A DNA stretch of 43,914 nucleotides, taken from IMG/VR virus record IMGVR_UViG_3300028559_000071, positions 1-43,914 of that record. One strand, written 5' to 3'. Shown in pieces: positions 29,490-36,580 of the stretch. How positions within the stretch are numbered: position 1 is the stretch's first letter; every line of letters starts with the position of its first letter. A model generated the notes under the pieces. The model was not told the DNA's origin. It saw only the letters and a list, made by a program, of their open reading frames with translations, and did not search any database. Source of the stretch: a virus. A program made the position numbers and the translations under genes.

Positions 29490-30824
29490 ATGGCTACAAC
29501 CAATTACACCACCCTTCTGGGCCTAGCCCTTCCCACTACAGGGGATCTATCGGGCACTTGGGGTACAGAAGTTAACACCGCGATTACATCGTTGCTTGAC
29601 ACTGCCGTAGCTGGCACGACGACTCTCAGTGCGGATACAGACGTAACATTGTCTACCACCAATGGTGCGGCAAACCAGGCTCGCAGTGCAGTTATTCTGT
29701 GGACTGCTACTGGATCAACAACGCGGAACATCACCGCGCCAGCCCAAAGCAAGGCATACGTTGTTATTAATGCAACGGGCGGAAGCCAGTCAATTGTCAT
29801 TCGAGGCGCCGGTCCCACTACGGGTGTGACAATCCCGGCCGGTACTAAAGCTCTTGTAGCTTGGAATGGTTCTGACTTTGTAACGGTCTCTTCTACGTTT
29901 TTTGCTTCCCCCTTGGCTGTAACGGGTAACTCTACCGCCGGCGCTGAAATTCGTTTGCCGGAAGACACCGACAATGGCAGCAACTACGTTGCGTTGAAAG
30001 CGGCAGACACACTCGCGGGAAATGTCACATTTACCCTTCCAAATGCAGATGGCACAAACGGACAGGTGCTTCAAACAAACGGCAGTGGCGTTCTGAGTTT
30101 TGTATCGGGATCCTCACTTGCAACTCCATTGGCTGTTGTAGGGAATGCCACCGCTGGCGCAGAACTCCGCTTGCCTGAAGATACTGATAACGGGTCCAAC
30201 TATGTGGCACTGAAGGCGCCAAATACATTAGCAAGCGATCTGACTTTCACCCTACCGTCGGCGGATGGGACTAATGGTCAGGTTCTGCAAACCAATGGCT
30301 CTGGTGCGCTGAGTTTTGTATCCGGTGCATCTTTGGCAACCCCCCTTGCTGTTATTGGAAATAGCAGTGCTGGTGCAGAACTGCGTTTGCCAGAAGATAC
30401 CGACAACGGCAGTAACTATGTTGCGCTAAAAGCCCCTGATAGCCTTGCTGCTGACTACACATGTACGCTTCCAGACGAGACTTGCACTCTTGGGTTTAGG
30501 AATATCCCGCAGAACTCTCAATCTGCTGCATACACGCTTGTTCTAGCGGATTCCGGTAAGCATATCCTGCACCCATCTGCTGATACGACCGCACGCACGT
30601 TTACTATTCCTGCTAACAGTAGCGTGGCTTTCCCTATTGGGACTGCTATTACGTTTATCAATCAAAACGGCGCTGGTGTTGTAACTATTGCAATTACCAC
30701 CGACACAATGCGATTGTCACCTGCTGGTACTACTGGTAGCCGAACTCTTGCGGCTAACGGTTCGGCAACTTGCATTAAAGTTACTAGCACTGAATGGATT
30801 ATCTCAGGGAGTGGTTTGACATGA
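29490..30824 (+). CDS. Tail fibre protein with three internal repeats
   Basis: It encodes 444 residues. The N-terminus (YTTLLGLALPTTGDLSGTWG) is a conserved virion-anchoring start of fibres in many phages. Three copies of a 72-residue β-repeat follow (GAELRLPEDTDNGSNYVALK, TFTLPNADGTNGQVLQTNGS in the first copy; the third is shortened). It ends with a C-terminal domain (TARTFTIPANSSVAFPIGTA). The stop overlaps the ATG of the DGR variable protein (ATGA), so fibre and variable protein are co-translated and likely work as shaft and tip. Confidence 0.8.
   Translation: MATTNYTTLLGLALPTTGDLSGTWGTEVNTAITSLLDTAVAGTTTLSADTDVTLSTTNGAANQARSAVILWTATGSTTRNITAPAQSKAYVVINATGGSQSIVIRGAGPTTGVTIPAGTKALVAWNGSDFVTVSSTFFASPLAVTGNSTAGAEIRLPEDTDNGSNYVALKAADTLAGNVTFTLPNADGTNGQVLQTNGSGVLSFVSGSSLATPLAVVGNATAGAELRLPEDTDNGSNYVALKAPNTLASDLTFTLPSADGTNGQVLQTNGSGALSFVSGASLATPLAVIGNSSAGAELRLPEDTDNGSNYVALKAPDSLAADYTCTLPDETCTLGFRNIPQNSQSAAYTLVLADSGKHILHPSADTTARTFTIPANSSVAFPIGTAITFINQNGAGVVTIAITTDTMRLSPAGTTGSRTLAANGSATCIKVTSTEWIISGSGLT
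29911..30470 (+). repeat. 216-bp repeats inside the tail fibre gene
   Basis: The same sequence block recurs with a period of exactly 216 bp (anchor points 29916, 30132 and 30348), two full copies and a partial third. Differences are mostly synonymous, which suggests an old duplication kept under protein-level selection. Confidence 0.8.
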
Positions 30825-31465
30825 GCGGCGTATCTCAAGCTGTATTTATGAACCAGAGGTCGTTTGGCCCGCCACCGCCGGGTGCGATTGGTTCTGCGTA
30901 TGAGGGCGGGTATTACGCAGGTCAGATTTCAACCGCTGGCAATGGGGTTGCAGATTTTTATTTAGTTGTTGCCCCAAAATCTTCTGGCGAAAATTCATCT
31001 AAACAATGGAAAACCACAAATACGTCCACAGCGGGAACATCTTCGGTTATTGACGGCCCAACCAATAGCGCTAACATGAACAATGCAAGCCATCCAGCGG
31101 CGCAGTTCTGTAAAGGCTTGACCATTGGCGGCTTTACTGACTGGTACATGCCCGCAAAAAACGAACTTGAAGTGTGTTATTACAACCTAAAACCCACTAC
31201 AGCGGGCAATGACACCGGCGCAGGCGTTAACGCCAACGCTGTGCCCAGAAGGGATAGTAGTTACACTTCGGGAACACCTGCGCAAACTTCGGCGGCGGCG
31301 TTTGTAACTGGTGGTGCAGAAGAGTTTGCGGCTGGCAGTTACTGGTCTAGTACTGAGCCTTCTGCGACGGGCGCATGGAGACAGTTCTTCGGTGGCGGCA
31401 ACCAGAACTACGACAATAAGGACTATTCGACCCGGGTTCGAGCAGTTCGGAGATTGCCCGTTTAA
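30821..31465 (+). CDS. DGR variable protein, C-type-lectin-like (DUF1566/FGE-type)
   Basis: It encodes 214 residues from ATG 30821, which has AGGGAG eight bases upstream and overlaps the fibre stop. Residues about 103-122 (GGFTDWYMPAKNELEVCYYN) are the core of the DUF1566/formylglycine-generating-enzyme-like fold used by DGR variable proteins. YWSSTE (174-179) and the C-terminal RVRAVRR are typical of that fold's ligand-binding end. Residues 169-210 are encoded by the variable repeat, leaving four residues after it. Thirteen of the 42 repeat-encoded residues differ from what the template would encode. The likely role is host receptor binding at the fibre tip, as for Mtd of BPP-1. Confidence 0.92.
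   Translation: MSGVSQAVFMNQRSFGPPPPGAIGSAYEGGYYAGQISTAGNGVADFYLVVAPKSSGENSSKQWKTTNTSTAGTSSVIDGPTNSANMNNASHPAAQFCKGLTIGGFTDWYMPAKNELEVCYYNLKPTTAGNDTGAGVNANAVPRRDSSYTSGTPAQTSAAAFVTGGAEEFAAGSYWSSTEPSATGAWRQFFGGGNQNYDNKDYSTRVRAVRRLPV
31325..31450 (+). repeat. DGR variable repeat (VR)
   Basis: 126 bp, exactly 42 codons, aligning without gaps to the template repeat at 31977-32102. It differs at 20 positions, every one an A in the template: A to G (most), A to C, or A to T. No non-A position differs. The 3' end is a shared G+C-rich block (CCGGGTTCGAGCAGTTCGG), after which the two sequences diverge at once, marking the initiation-of-homing boundary. Confidence 0.97.
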
Positions 31466-31486
31466 TTCTTTAATTCTTTTCTTTGC

Positions 31487-31846
31487 ATGGCACAGTACAA
31501 ACACTTACCAATATACAAGACAACCTACCAGTTGCTTGAAATGGTAACGCGCAAAACTAAAGATTTTCCCCGTGATTTTAAATACTCACTAGGGGACAAG
31601 ATTAGAAATGAGTGCATTGAATTGGTTGTGTTTATTTATAAAGCCAACACACTGCGCCAGCAAAGAAAAGAGCACTTACAGCAAATACTTGAAAGAGTGC
31701 AGGTCATTGAATTAATGCTTCGGCTTGCCAAAGACTTGCGTTTGCTTAATGTTACCGTTTTTTCCGAAATCGTCTTGTTGACTGACTCGCTTGCGCGTCA
31801 GGCACAAGGATGGATTACACATACACCAGACTTGAGGGCGGAATAA
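31487..31846 (+). CDS. avd: DGR accessory variability determinant (Avd-like)
   Basis: It encodes 119 residues, 21 bases after the variable protein stop. The sequence (YKTTYQLLEMVTRKTKDFPR, YSLGDKIRNECIELVVFIYK, LARQAQGWITHTPDLR) matches the Avd/four-helix-bundle family related to 23S rRNA intervening-sequence proteins, basic on its surface. Avd is known to form a pentamer that binds the RT and template RNA and is required for cDNA synthesis. No strong ribosome-binding site precedes ATG 31487, so it may depend on coupling or low expression. Confidence 0.9.
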   Translation: MAQYKHLPIYKTTYQLLEMVTRKTKDFPRDFKYSLGDKIRNECIELVVFIYKANTLRQQRKEHLQQILERVQVIELMLRLAKDLRLLNVTVFSEIVLLTDSLARQAQGWITHTPDLRAE

Positions 31847-31890
31847 CGATGATTACGGTGATCGTTAGCGACCCATCTATCTCGGGCCAT

Positions 31891-31916
31891 GCCCGTTGGG
31901 AAACCAACGAAAGGGC
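31891..31916 (+). ncRNA. GNRA-tetraloop hairpin upstream of the template repeat
   Basis: CGTTGG (31894-31899) and CCAACG (31904-31909) form a perfect six-pair stem closed by GAAA. GCC (31891-31893) can pair further with GGC (31914-31916). It lies in noncoding DNA between avd and the template repeat and should be part of the DGR RNA, where it might help RT/Avd recognition. Confidence 0.6.
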
Positions 31917-31976
31917 GCAAGCCAATCTCAGTGTGGAAAAATCTGCATTGCGTTGTGTGAGTGCATGGCCTTTGCG

Positions 31977-32102
31977 TTTGCGGCTGACAATTACTGGTCT
32001 AGTACTGAGAATTCTGCAACGAACGCATGGAAACAGAACTTCAATAACGGCAACCAGAACAACAACAATAAGAACAATTCAAACCGGGTTCGAGCAGTTC
32101 GG
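31977..32102 (+). repeat. DGR template repeat (TR)
   Basis: 126 bp with 46 adenines, of which 20 are substituted in the variable repeat. Read in the variable protein frame it contains 14 Asn codons (AAC/AAT), the classic hypermutable design, clustered towards the 3' half. It lies in the space between avd and the RT gene and ends 14 bases before the RT start codon. No protein gene covers it convincingly. Confidence 0.97.
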
Positions 32103-32116
32103 CGATGGAGCCAAGT

Positions 32117-33235
32117 ATGCAGTGTGATCTGTCAATTTCGGAAGTTTTTCAGGCGTATTACGACTGCCGAAAGGCAAAGCGCAATACATGGAATGCAATT
32201 GAGTTTGAAAGTCAACTTGAGCGCAACCTGATGGACTTGTACTACGAGCTGGTGGCTGGCAATTACCAACCGGGGCGATCCATCATGTTTGTCGTCACCA
32301 GACCTAAGGCGCGTGAAGTTTGGGCTGCAAATTTTAAGGACAGGGTTGTACACCACATTTTGTACAACCGCTACTCGGGCCACTTTTACCGGCGATTTAT
32401 TCATGACAGCTACGCCTGCATCCCTGAAAAGGGCACACTCCGCGCAGCCAATCGTGTGCAACATTTCATTCGGTCGGCCACTCAAAATCACACTCGTCCG
32501 GCGTGGTTCTTAAAGGCTGACGTAGCAAATTTTTTTGTGTCTATTGACAAGTCAATTTTGGACGCCATGCTGGCGCGGCACATCACCGACCCGTGGTGGA
32601 TGGCCTTGACACGGACAATCTTGCACAAAGACCCAAAAGAAAATGTTTACATCAAGAGCGATGCGTCGTTACTTTCTAAAGTACCCGCTCACAAAAGTTT
32701 GCTCAACGCCACAGCTGGTTTTGGTCTGCCGATTGGCAATCTGTCCAGTCAGTTCTTTGCCAACGTCTATCTGGATGCGCTAGATCAGTACGCCAAGAAC
32801 ACGCTAAAGCTGCGGCATTACGCCCGTTATGTCGATGACATCGTGGTGATCGGCGGAAGCGGAACCGATTTGAACGAGGCTTATGAAAAAATGTCGGTTT
32901 TTGCCGAGACACATCTTGCCGTCAAGTTTCACCCTAACAAAAAAGAAATTAATCGGGTTGAGGTGGGAATAAACTTTGTAGGCTATATTATTAAACCTTG
33001 GTGTAAATACATTCGCCGATCCACGATTGCCAATATGTACAAGCGCACTGCACTGCATTCTGAATTTGAGCCTCTGCGTGCAACGGTCAACAGTTATTTT
33101 GGTATGTTACGGCACGCTAACGCTTTTAAAGAACGCAAGCGTGCAGCAACACACCTTGGTAAATCCGGCTGCTGGTTTGATGGCCAGCTTACAAAACTTG
33201 TCAGATTAGGAGCATCACAATGCACATCGTCGTAA
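32117..33235 (+). CDS. DGR reverse transcriptase
   Basis: It encodes 372 residues from ATG 32117, with GGAG six bases upstream; an ATG at 32105, without a good ribosome-binding site, is also in frame. Reverse-transcriptase motifs are clear: KADVANFFVSID (133-144) with the first catalytic Asp, the DGR-type domain-4 motif GLPIGNLSSQ (203-212), the catalytic YVDD (238-241), KFHPNKKEI (270-278) and GINFVGYII (284-292). The LG/IGxxxSQ form is the mark of DGR enzymes as opposed to retron or group II intron RTs. It copies the template RNA while misincorporating opposite adenines. The last 16 bases overlap the next gene. Confidence 0.96.
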   Translation: MQCDLSISEVFQAYYDCRKAKRNTWNAIEFESQLERNLMDLYYELVAGNYQPGRSIMFVVTRPKAREVWAANFKDRVVHHILYNRYSGHFYRRFIHDSYACIPEKGTLRAANRVQHFIRSATQNHTRPAWFLKADVANFFVSIDKSILDAMLARHITDPWWMALTRTILHKDPKENVYIKSDASLLSKVPAHKSLLNATAGFGLPIGNLSSQFFANVYLDALDQYAKNTLKLRHYARYVDDIVVIGGSGTDLNEAYEKMSVFAETHLAVKFHPNKKEINRVEVGINFVGYIIKPWCKYIRRSTIANMYKRTALHSEFEPLRATVNSYFGMLRHANAFKERKRAATHLGKSGCWFDGQLTKLVRLGASQCTSS

Positions 33236-33654
33236 CCGAAGTTGACCACAACACCCGCATCCCTTGCACTGTCGAGCCACAGCGCACAGGGCCATCCATG
33301 CCAGCCGTCAAAGGCTTGCGCATCATCTGGCAAGACAAGTCCACATGGCCTGTCCCAACAGATTCCACAGGCACATACCTGCGTGCGCCCAAGTACTACG
33401 GCACCTGTGATGACGACGCCGATACAAACATTCCCGGCGTGTTGGAAGTCCTGACCGAGACCGAGTGGAACGAGCGCCGTGTTGCAGAGCACGAAGCTAC
33501 ACGCCCGTACCCATCGTGGATCGGCTACTTGGACACCATGAGCTGGGGCGCTCCAGTACCCCGTCCTATTGATGCCATCATGAACGGTGGCAACGTGCGT
33601 TACCAGTGGGACGAGGCCACAGTCAACTGGGTGCCAATGGAACCACAGGCATGA
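33220..33654 (+). CDS. Hypothetical protein between DGR and sulfotransferase
   Basis: It encodes 144 residues from ATG 33220 with AGGAG eight bases upstream, inside the end of the RT gene. It is rich in Pro, Trp, Thr and Tyr (RIIWQDKSTWPVPTDSTGTY, YPSWIGYLDTMSWGAPVPRP, YQWDEATVNWVPME). It might be a tail-fibre-associated protein; the closing WDEATxxW pattern resembles small fibre-assembly proteins. Not recognised with confidence. Confidence 0.65.
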   Translation: MHIVVTEVDHNTRIPCTVEPQRTGPSMPAVKGLRIIWQDKSTWPVPTDSTGTYLRAPKYYGTCDDDADTNIPGVLEVLTETEWNERRVAEHEATRPYPSWIGYLDTMSWGAPVPRPIDAIMNGGNVRYQWDEATVNWVPMEPQA

Positions 33655-34469
33655 AAGAGTTCTTCTTCATCTCGGGACTGCCACGGTCAGGCTCAACCCT
33701 GCTGTCGGCCATCTTGCGCCAGAACCCTGAGTTCTACGCAGACATCTCCTCGCCCGTGCAAGGCTTGGTGGCATCGACCATCAACGTCATCACGGGCAGT
33801 GAGAGCAACCACCTGATTGATGAAGATCGCCGCAAGAGCATCCTGCGGGCCATGTTCAACGCCTACTACGACGCTGTTGAGCCGCCCATCGTGTTCGACA
33901 CCAGCCGGGGCTGGACATCCAAGACATCTCTCCTGAAGACCCTGTACCCACAGACCAAGATCATCTGCTGCGTGCGGGACTTGCCGTGGATACTGGACAG
34001 CTTTGAGCGGATCGCGGCCAAGAACACTTTGTGGAACGCCAGCCTGACGGATGACGAATCTAGCCAAACAGTCACCACCCGGTGCGATGCGCTGATGGAT
34101 GTGAAAAAGCAAGGTCAGGTGGTCAAGCCCTACTACTTCTTGGAAGAGGGTCTGCTCTTAAACCCCGACATGATCATGCTGGTGGAGTACGAGATGCTGT
34201 GCAAGCAGCCCGAGAGCGTGATGCGGGAGTTGTATGGCTTCATTGGCAAACCGTATTTCGACCACGATTACATGAACGTCGAGTACGATAACGAGGTGTA
34301 CGACAAGGCGCTGAACATGAAGAGCTTGCACACAGTCCGCAAGCAAGTGTCGTGGCAAGAGCGCCCCACCATCCTGCCCAAGTCGGTGTGGGAGAAGTAC
34401 TCAGGCAAGGAGTTCTGGCGCAAACCCGCCGAAGTGGAAGGGTTTAAGGTTCGCTGGGAACAAGCATGA
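33651..34469 (+). CDS. Sulfotransferase family protein
   Basis: It encodes 272 residues from ATG 33651 in an ATGA overlap with the upstream gene. The 5'-phosphosulfate-binding loop GLPRSGST (9-16) and the 3'-phosphate-binding element with Arg (about 109, CVRDLPWILDS) and Ser (about 117) are those of PAPS-dependent sulfotransferases. These transfer sulfate from PAPS to a hydroxyl or amino group of a glycan, lipid or protein. The next gene encodes an APS-kinase-like protein that could supply PAPS. The target is unknown; candidates are virion tail proteins or host surface sugars. Confidence 0.85.
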   Translation: MKEFFFISGLPRSGSTLLSAILRQNPEFYADISSPVQGLVASTINVITGSESNHLIDEDRRKSILRAMFNAYYDAVEPPIVFDTSRGWTSKTSLLKTLYPQTKIICCVRDLPWILDSFERIAAKNTLWNASLTDDESSQTVTTRCDALMDVKKQGQVVKPYYFLEEGLLLNPDMIMLVEYEMLCKQPESVMRELYGFIGKPYFDHDYMNVEYDNEVYDKALNMKSLHTVRKQVSWQERPTILPKSVWEKYSGKEFWRKPAEVEGFKVRWEQA

Positions 34470-34852
34470 GAGTGCTTGTCATGGGCCTACCGGGTTCCGG
34501 TAAGACCACACTCGCTGATTCTTTACCGTTGCCGTTTGTAAGATTGAATGCAGACCAAATAAGGCAAGAAGCAAACGATTGGGATTTCACCATTGAAGGC
34601 AGGCTGAGGCAGGCCAGACGCATGAGAGAGTTAGCTGGTGACAAAGATGTGATTGCTGACTTTGTGTGCCCTCTGCCAGAGATGCGTGAGATTTTTGATG
34701 CTGACTATGTTGTATGGATGGACACTGTTGTTGAATCAAAGCATCTTGATACGAACAGACTTTTTGTACCGCCGGAGCATTTTGATTGCAAGGTAACAAG
34801 TTGGGATGCAAAATGGATTCAACAAATTACAACTGAGATTCTTGTTAGATAA
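34466..34852 (+). CDS. Adenylylsulfate (APS) kinase-like P-loop kinase
   Basis: It encodes 128 residues, starting in an ATGA overlap with the sulfotransferase. Walker A GLPGSGKTT (7-15) is followed by LNADQIRQEANDWDFTIEGR (27-46), which parallels the DGDxVR...LGFSxxDR region of APS kinases. Next come RQARRMRELAGDKDVIADFV (APS kinases have NIRRxxEVA and VIxAFISP) and YVVWMDT. It lacks some length compared with CysC (about 200 residues). It would phosphorylate APS to PAPS; a related small nucleoside or sugar kinase cannot be excluded. Confidence 0.75.
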   Translation: MRVLVMGLPGSGKTTLADSLPLPFVRLNADQIRQEANDWDFTIEGRLRQARRMRELAGDKDVIADFVCPLPEMREIFDADYVVWMDTVVESKHLDTNRLFVPPEHFDCKVTSWDAKWIQQITTEILVR

Positions 34853-34853
34853 A

Positions 34854-35309
34854 ATGCCTCGCCTTAGCCCCGCTCTTCTCGCCCTCAGTGCTTCCGCGCT
34901 GGTGGGTATTGCTGTACATGAAGGGTATCGAGGTGAGGCATACGAGCCGGTAAAAGGTGACGTACCGACCATAGGCTTTGGCACCACAGAAGATGTAGAG
35001 ATAGGGGATCGCATTACTCCAGAGCGCGCCCTGGTCCGTTTACTTAATGATGCCAATAAATTTCAAAACGCTGTACGTCGCTGTGCACCGGTGCCGATGC
35101 ATCAATATGAATTTGATGCCTACGTTTCTCTAACTTATAACATCGGCGAAAACGCATTCTGTAAAAGCTCTCTGGTCAAACTACTTAACCAACAAAAGTA
35201 TGAAGAAGCCTGCCAGCAGATTCTTCGTTGGGATAAATTTAAAGGGCGAGCTCTACCTGGCCTAACAAAACGCAGGCAAGAGGAGTTTAAAAAATGCTTG
35301 GGTTACTAA
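34854..35309 (+). CDS. GH24 lysozyme (endolysin), signal-anchor-like N-terminus
   Basis: It encodes 151 residues from ATG 34854, one base after the APS-kinase stop; an in-frame start at 34806 would overlap the kinase. A hydrophobic N-terminus (about 4-21, Ala/Leu/Ser-rich) may be a signal-arrest-release anchor. The catalytic Glu lies in HEGYR (about 23), with a Thr in TIGFG (about 39). The intervening Asp of T4 lysozyme seems replaced or shifted (EPVKGD). DAYVSLTYNIGENAFCKSSL and GLTKRRQEEFKKCLGY are typical GH24 endings. It degrades peptidoglycan at lysis. Confidence 0.9.
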   Translation: MPRLSPALLALSASALVGIAVHEGYRGEAYEPVKGDVPTIGFGTTEDVEIGDRITPERALVRLLNDANKFQNAVRRCAPVPMHQYEFDAYVSLTYNIGENAFCKSSLVKLLNQQKYEEACQQILRWDKFKGRALPGLTKRRQEEFKKCLGY

Positions 35310-35767
35310 TGAATCGATGGGTGTTGGGCGGATTGGCCGGGCTAGTTATGCTCGGCTTTTCGTATTGGAAGGGTTACACTTATGGTAAGGAAAACGTCCA
35401 AGAAAAGTGGGACGCTGAAAAGGTAGTGCAAGAACGCGAAATGCTAGCCAAGGCCAATGAGGCAATTGAGAAAGAGCGCCGAATGCAAGCCAAAGCCGAC
35501 AAGATCCAGAAGGAGCGTATTCGTGAAAGCCAAATTGTTAATCGTCGCTACAACGCTCTTGTTGACAGCCTGCGCGACCGCCCCGAAGCCCGTCAAGACT
35601 CAGTGCCCGCAGATTCCACAAATGCTGTGGGATGCACCGGAGAGGGATTGGCAAAGCCAGATGCAGAATTTCTTGCAGGGTACGCTGCCGACGCAGCCCG
35701 ACTCCAAGCCCAATACAACGCCTGCAAAGCAGGATACGAAGCACTAAGAAATGGCGCTGTGGAATAA
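35294..35767 (+). CDS. Rz-like i-spanin
   Basis: It encodes 157 residues from ATG 35294 with AGGAG eight bases upstream, overlapping the endolysin by 16 bases. A single N-terminal membrane helix (WVLGGLAGLVMLGFSYW) is followed by a long periplasmic coiled coil (REMLAKANEAIEKERRMQAK and on). This is the layout of inner-membrane spanins, which act with an outer-membrane lipoprotein to fuse the membranes after endolysin action. A second gene for that lipoprotein lies entirely inside it in another frame. Confidence 0.85.
   Translation: MLGLLMNRWVLGGLAGLVMLGFSYWKGYTYGKENVQEKWDAEKVVQEREMLAKANEAIEKERRMQAKADKIQKERIRESQIVNRRYNALVDSLRDRPEARQDSVPADSTNAVGCTGEGLAKPDAEFLAGYAADAARLQAQYNACKAGYEALRNGAVE
35523..35747 (+). 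CDS. Rz1-like o-spanin lipoprotein, nested in Rz
   Basis: It encodes 74 residues from GTG 35523, with AGGAG seven bases upstream (35511-35515). It lies wholly inside the Rz gene in the other frame. The product has a signal peptide (KAKLLIVATTLLLTAC) with a lipobox LTAC and Cys 17 as the likely lipidation site, then a Pro-rich stretch (APKPVKTQCPQIPQ) and an Asp/Pro-rich tail. This is the standard embedded Rz1 arrangement. Confidence 0.85.
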   Translation: MKAKLLIVATTLLLTACATAPKPVKTQCPQIPQMLWDAPERDWQSQMQNFLQGTLPTQPDSKPNTTPAKQDTKH

Positions 35768-35816
35768 TTCTTTTACGCAATGCGTGGTTGCTTTAATGCG
35801 GGAGGTGAACGGTGCG

Positions 35817-36566
35817 CTACGTTGTTTGTAATTTCTTCCGAGCCCAATACGCCTTCATTGCATCAGATTGTCGTTTGCGCTGTTCTGGCAACCGCAATGT
35901 AGCAGCACGCTTGGCAGCTATTTCTGGATCTGTGTTTAATACTTTGTGGTACTGGCGCAATGGGTTGTTTGGATCCATTAGCTTCAAGCGCCTGACTTCT
36001 TTATCTTCTTCAGAATGTATGGGTTTGCCAACTTTTTTGGCAGACATCGCTGCGCGGTACTCCGGGTCAGCCCACCTAGCTTTGATCTTCTCTCGCACTT
36101 CTGGGCGCTTGGCAGGGTTGGCGTCACCAAGGAAAAGCGCCTGTACATCAGGTGACTTCATGCGTTTGGAAATTTTGGCCCTAGCCTCCGGGCTTCGCGC
36201 GGGGTGCCTTGGATCAAGCATTGCTTGTCGCAGAATTTCTCGGTGTTTAGGAGTTGGCGAATGAGCACCGTCTCCACCAGAGGTAAGGTTGGTCAGCGGC
36301 CCAGTGCCGGTCTGTATGCGGCCAATTTCCGCAATAAGTTTGCACTCAAGTGCGGTGCCTTCTTCGATGGAGGTAACAGGCCTCAGTTCGATGATAACTT
36401 TTTCAGCGCCAACTTCGGCCAACTTTTGTTTACACAGCCAATTGCGTCCGCCGGCATTCAGCGGGTTGGTGCGATGGCGGGTTCTTGTAAAACCAACATA
36501 GAAAGGAGTTCCGTCAGTGGTCTTCCAGATGTAGACATACATGGTGTGTTCTTGGTTAATTGCCAT
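35817..36566 (-). CDS. GIY-YIG endonuclease with NUMOD3-like repeats
   Basis: It encodes 249 residues on the strand opposite its neighbours. The N-terminal domain (YVYIWKTTDGTPFYVGFTRT) is a GIY-YIG nuclease signature variant (VYIW...FYVG) with a following RNWLCKQKL and a conserved Glu (ALECKLI). The C-terminal half has three to four helical DNA-binding repeats (HREILRQAMLDPRHPARSPE, KISKRMKSPDVQA, REKIKARWADPEYRAAM) of NUMOD3 style. Likely a homing endonuclease that invaded the space between lysis and tail genes. The start may be ATG 36542. Confidence 0.85.
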   Translation of the reverse strand: MAINQEHTMYVYIWKTTDGTPFYVGFTRTRHRTNPLNAGGRNWLCKQKLAEVGAEKVIIELRPVTSIEEGTALECKLIAEIGRIQTGTGPLTNLTSGGDGAHSPTPKHREILRQAMLDPRHPARSPEARAKISKRMKSPDVQALFLGDANPAKRPEVREKIKARWADPEYRAAMSAKKVGKPIHSEEDKEVRRLKLMDPNNPLRQYHKVLNTDPEIAAKRAATLRLPEQRKRQSDAMKAYWARKKLQTT

Positions 36567-36580
36567 CTGGAGAGTGTAGC

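Noticed and set aside
31810-32231. Short plus-strand frames covering the template repeat
   Set aside because: They merely read through the TR in the frames left open by its low stop content; the Asn-rich translation is explained by the DGR template.
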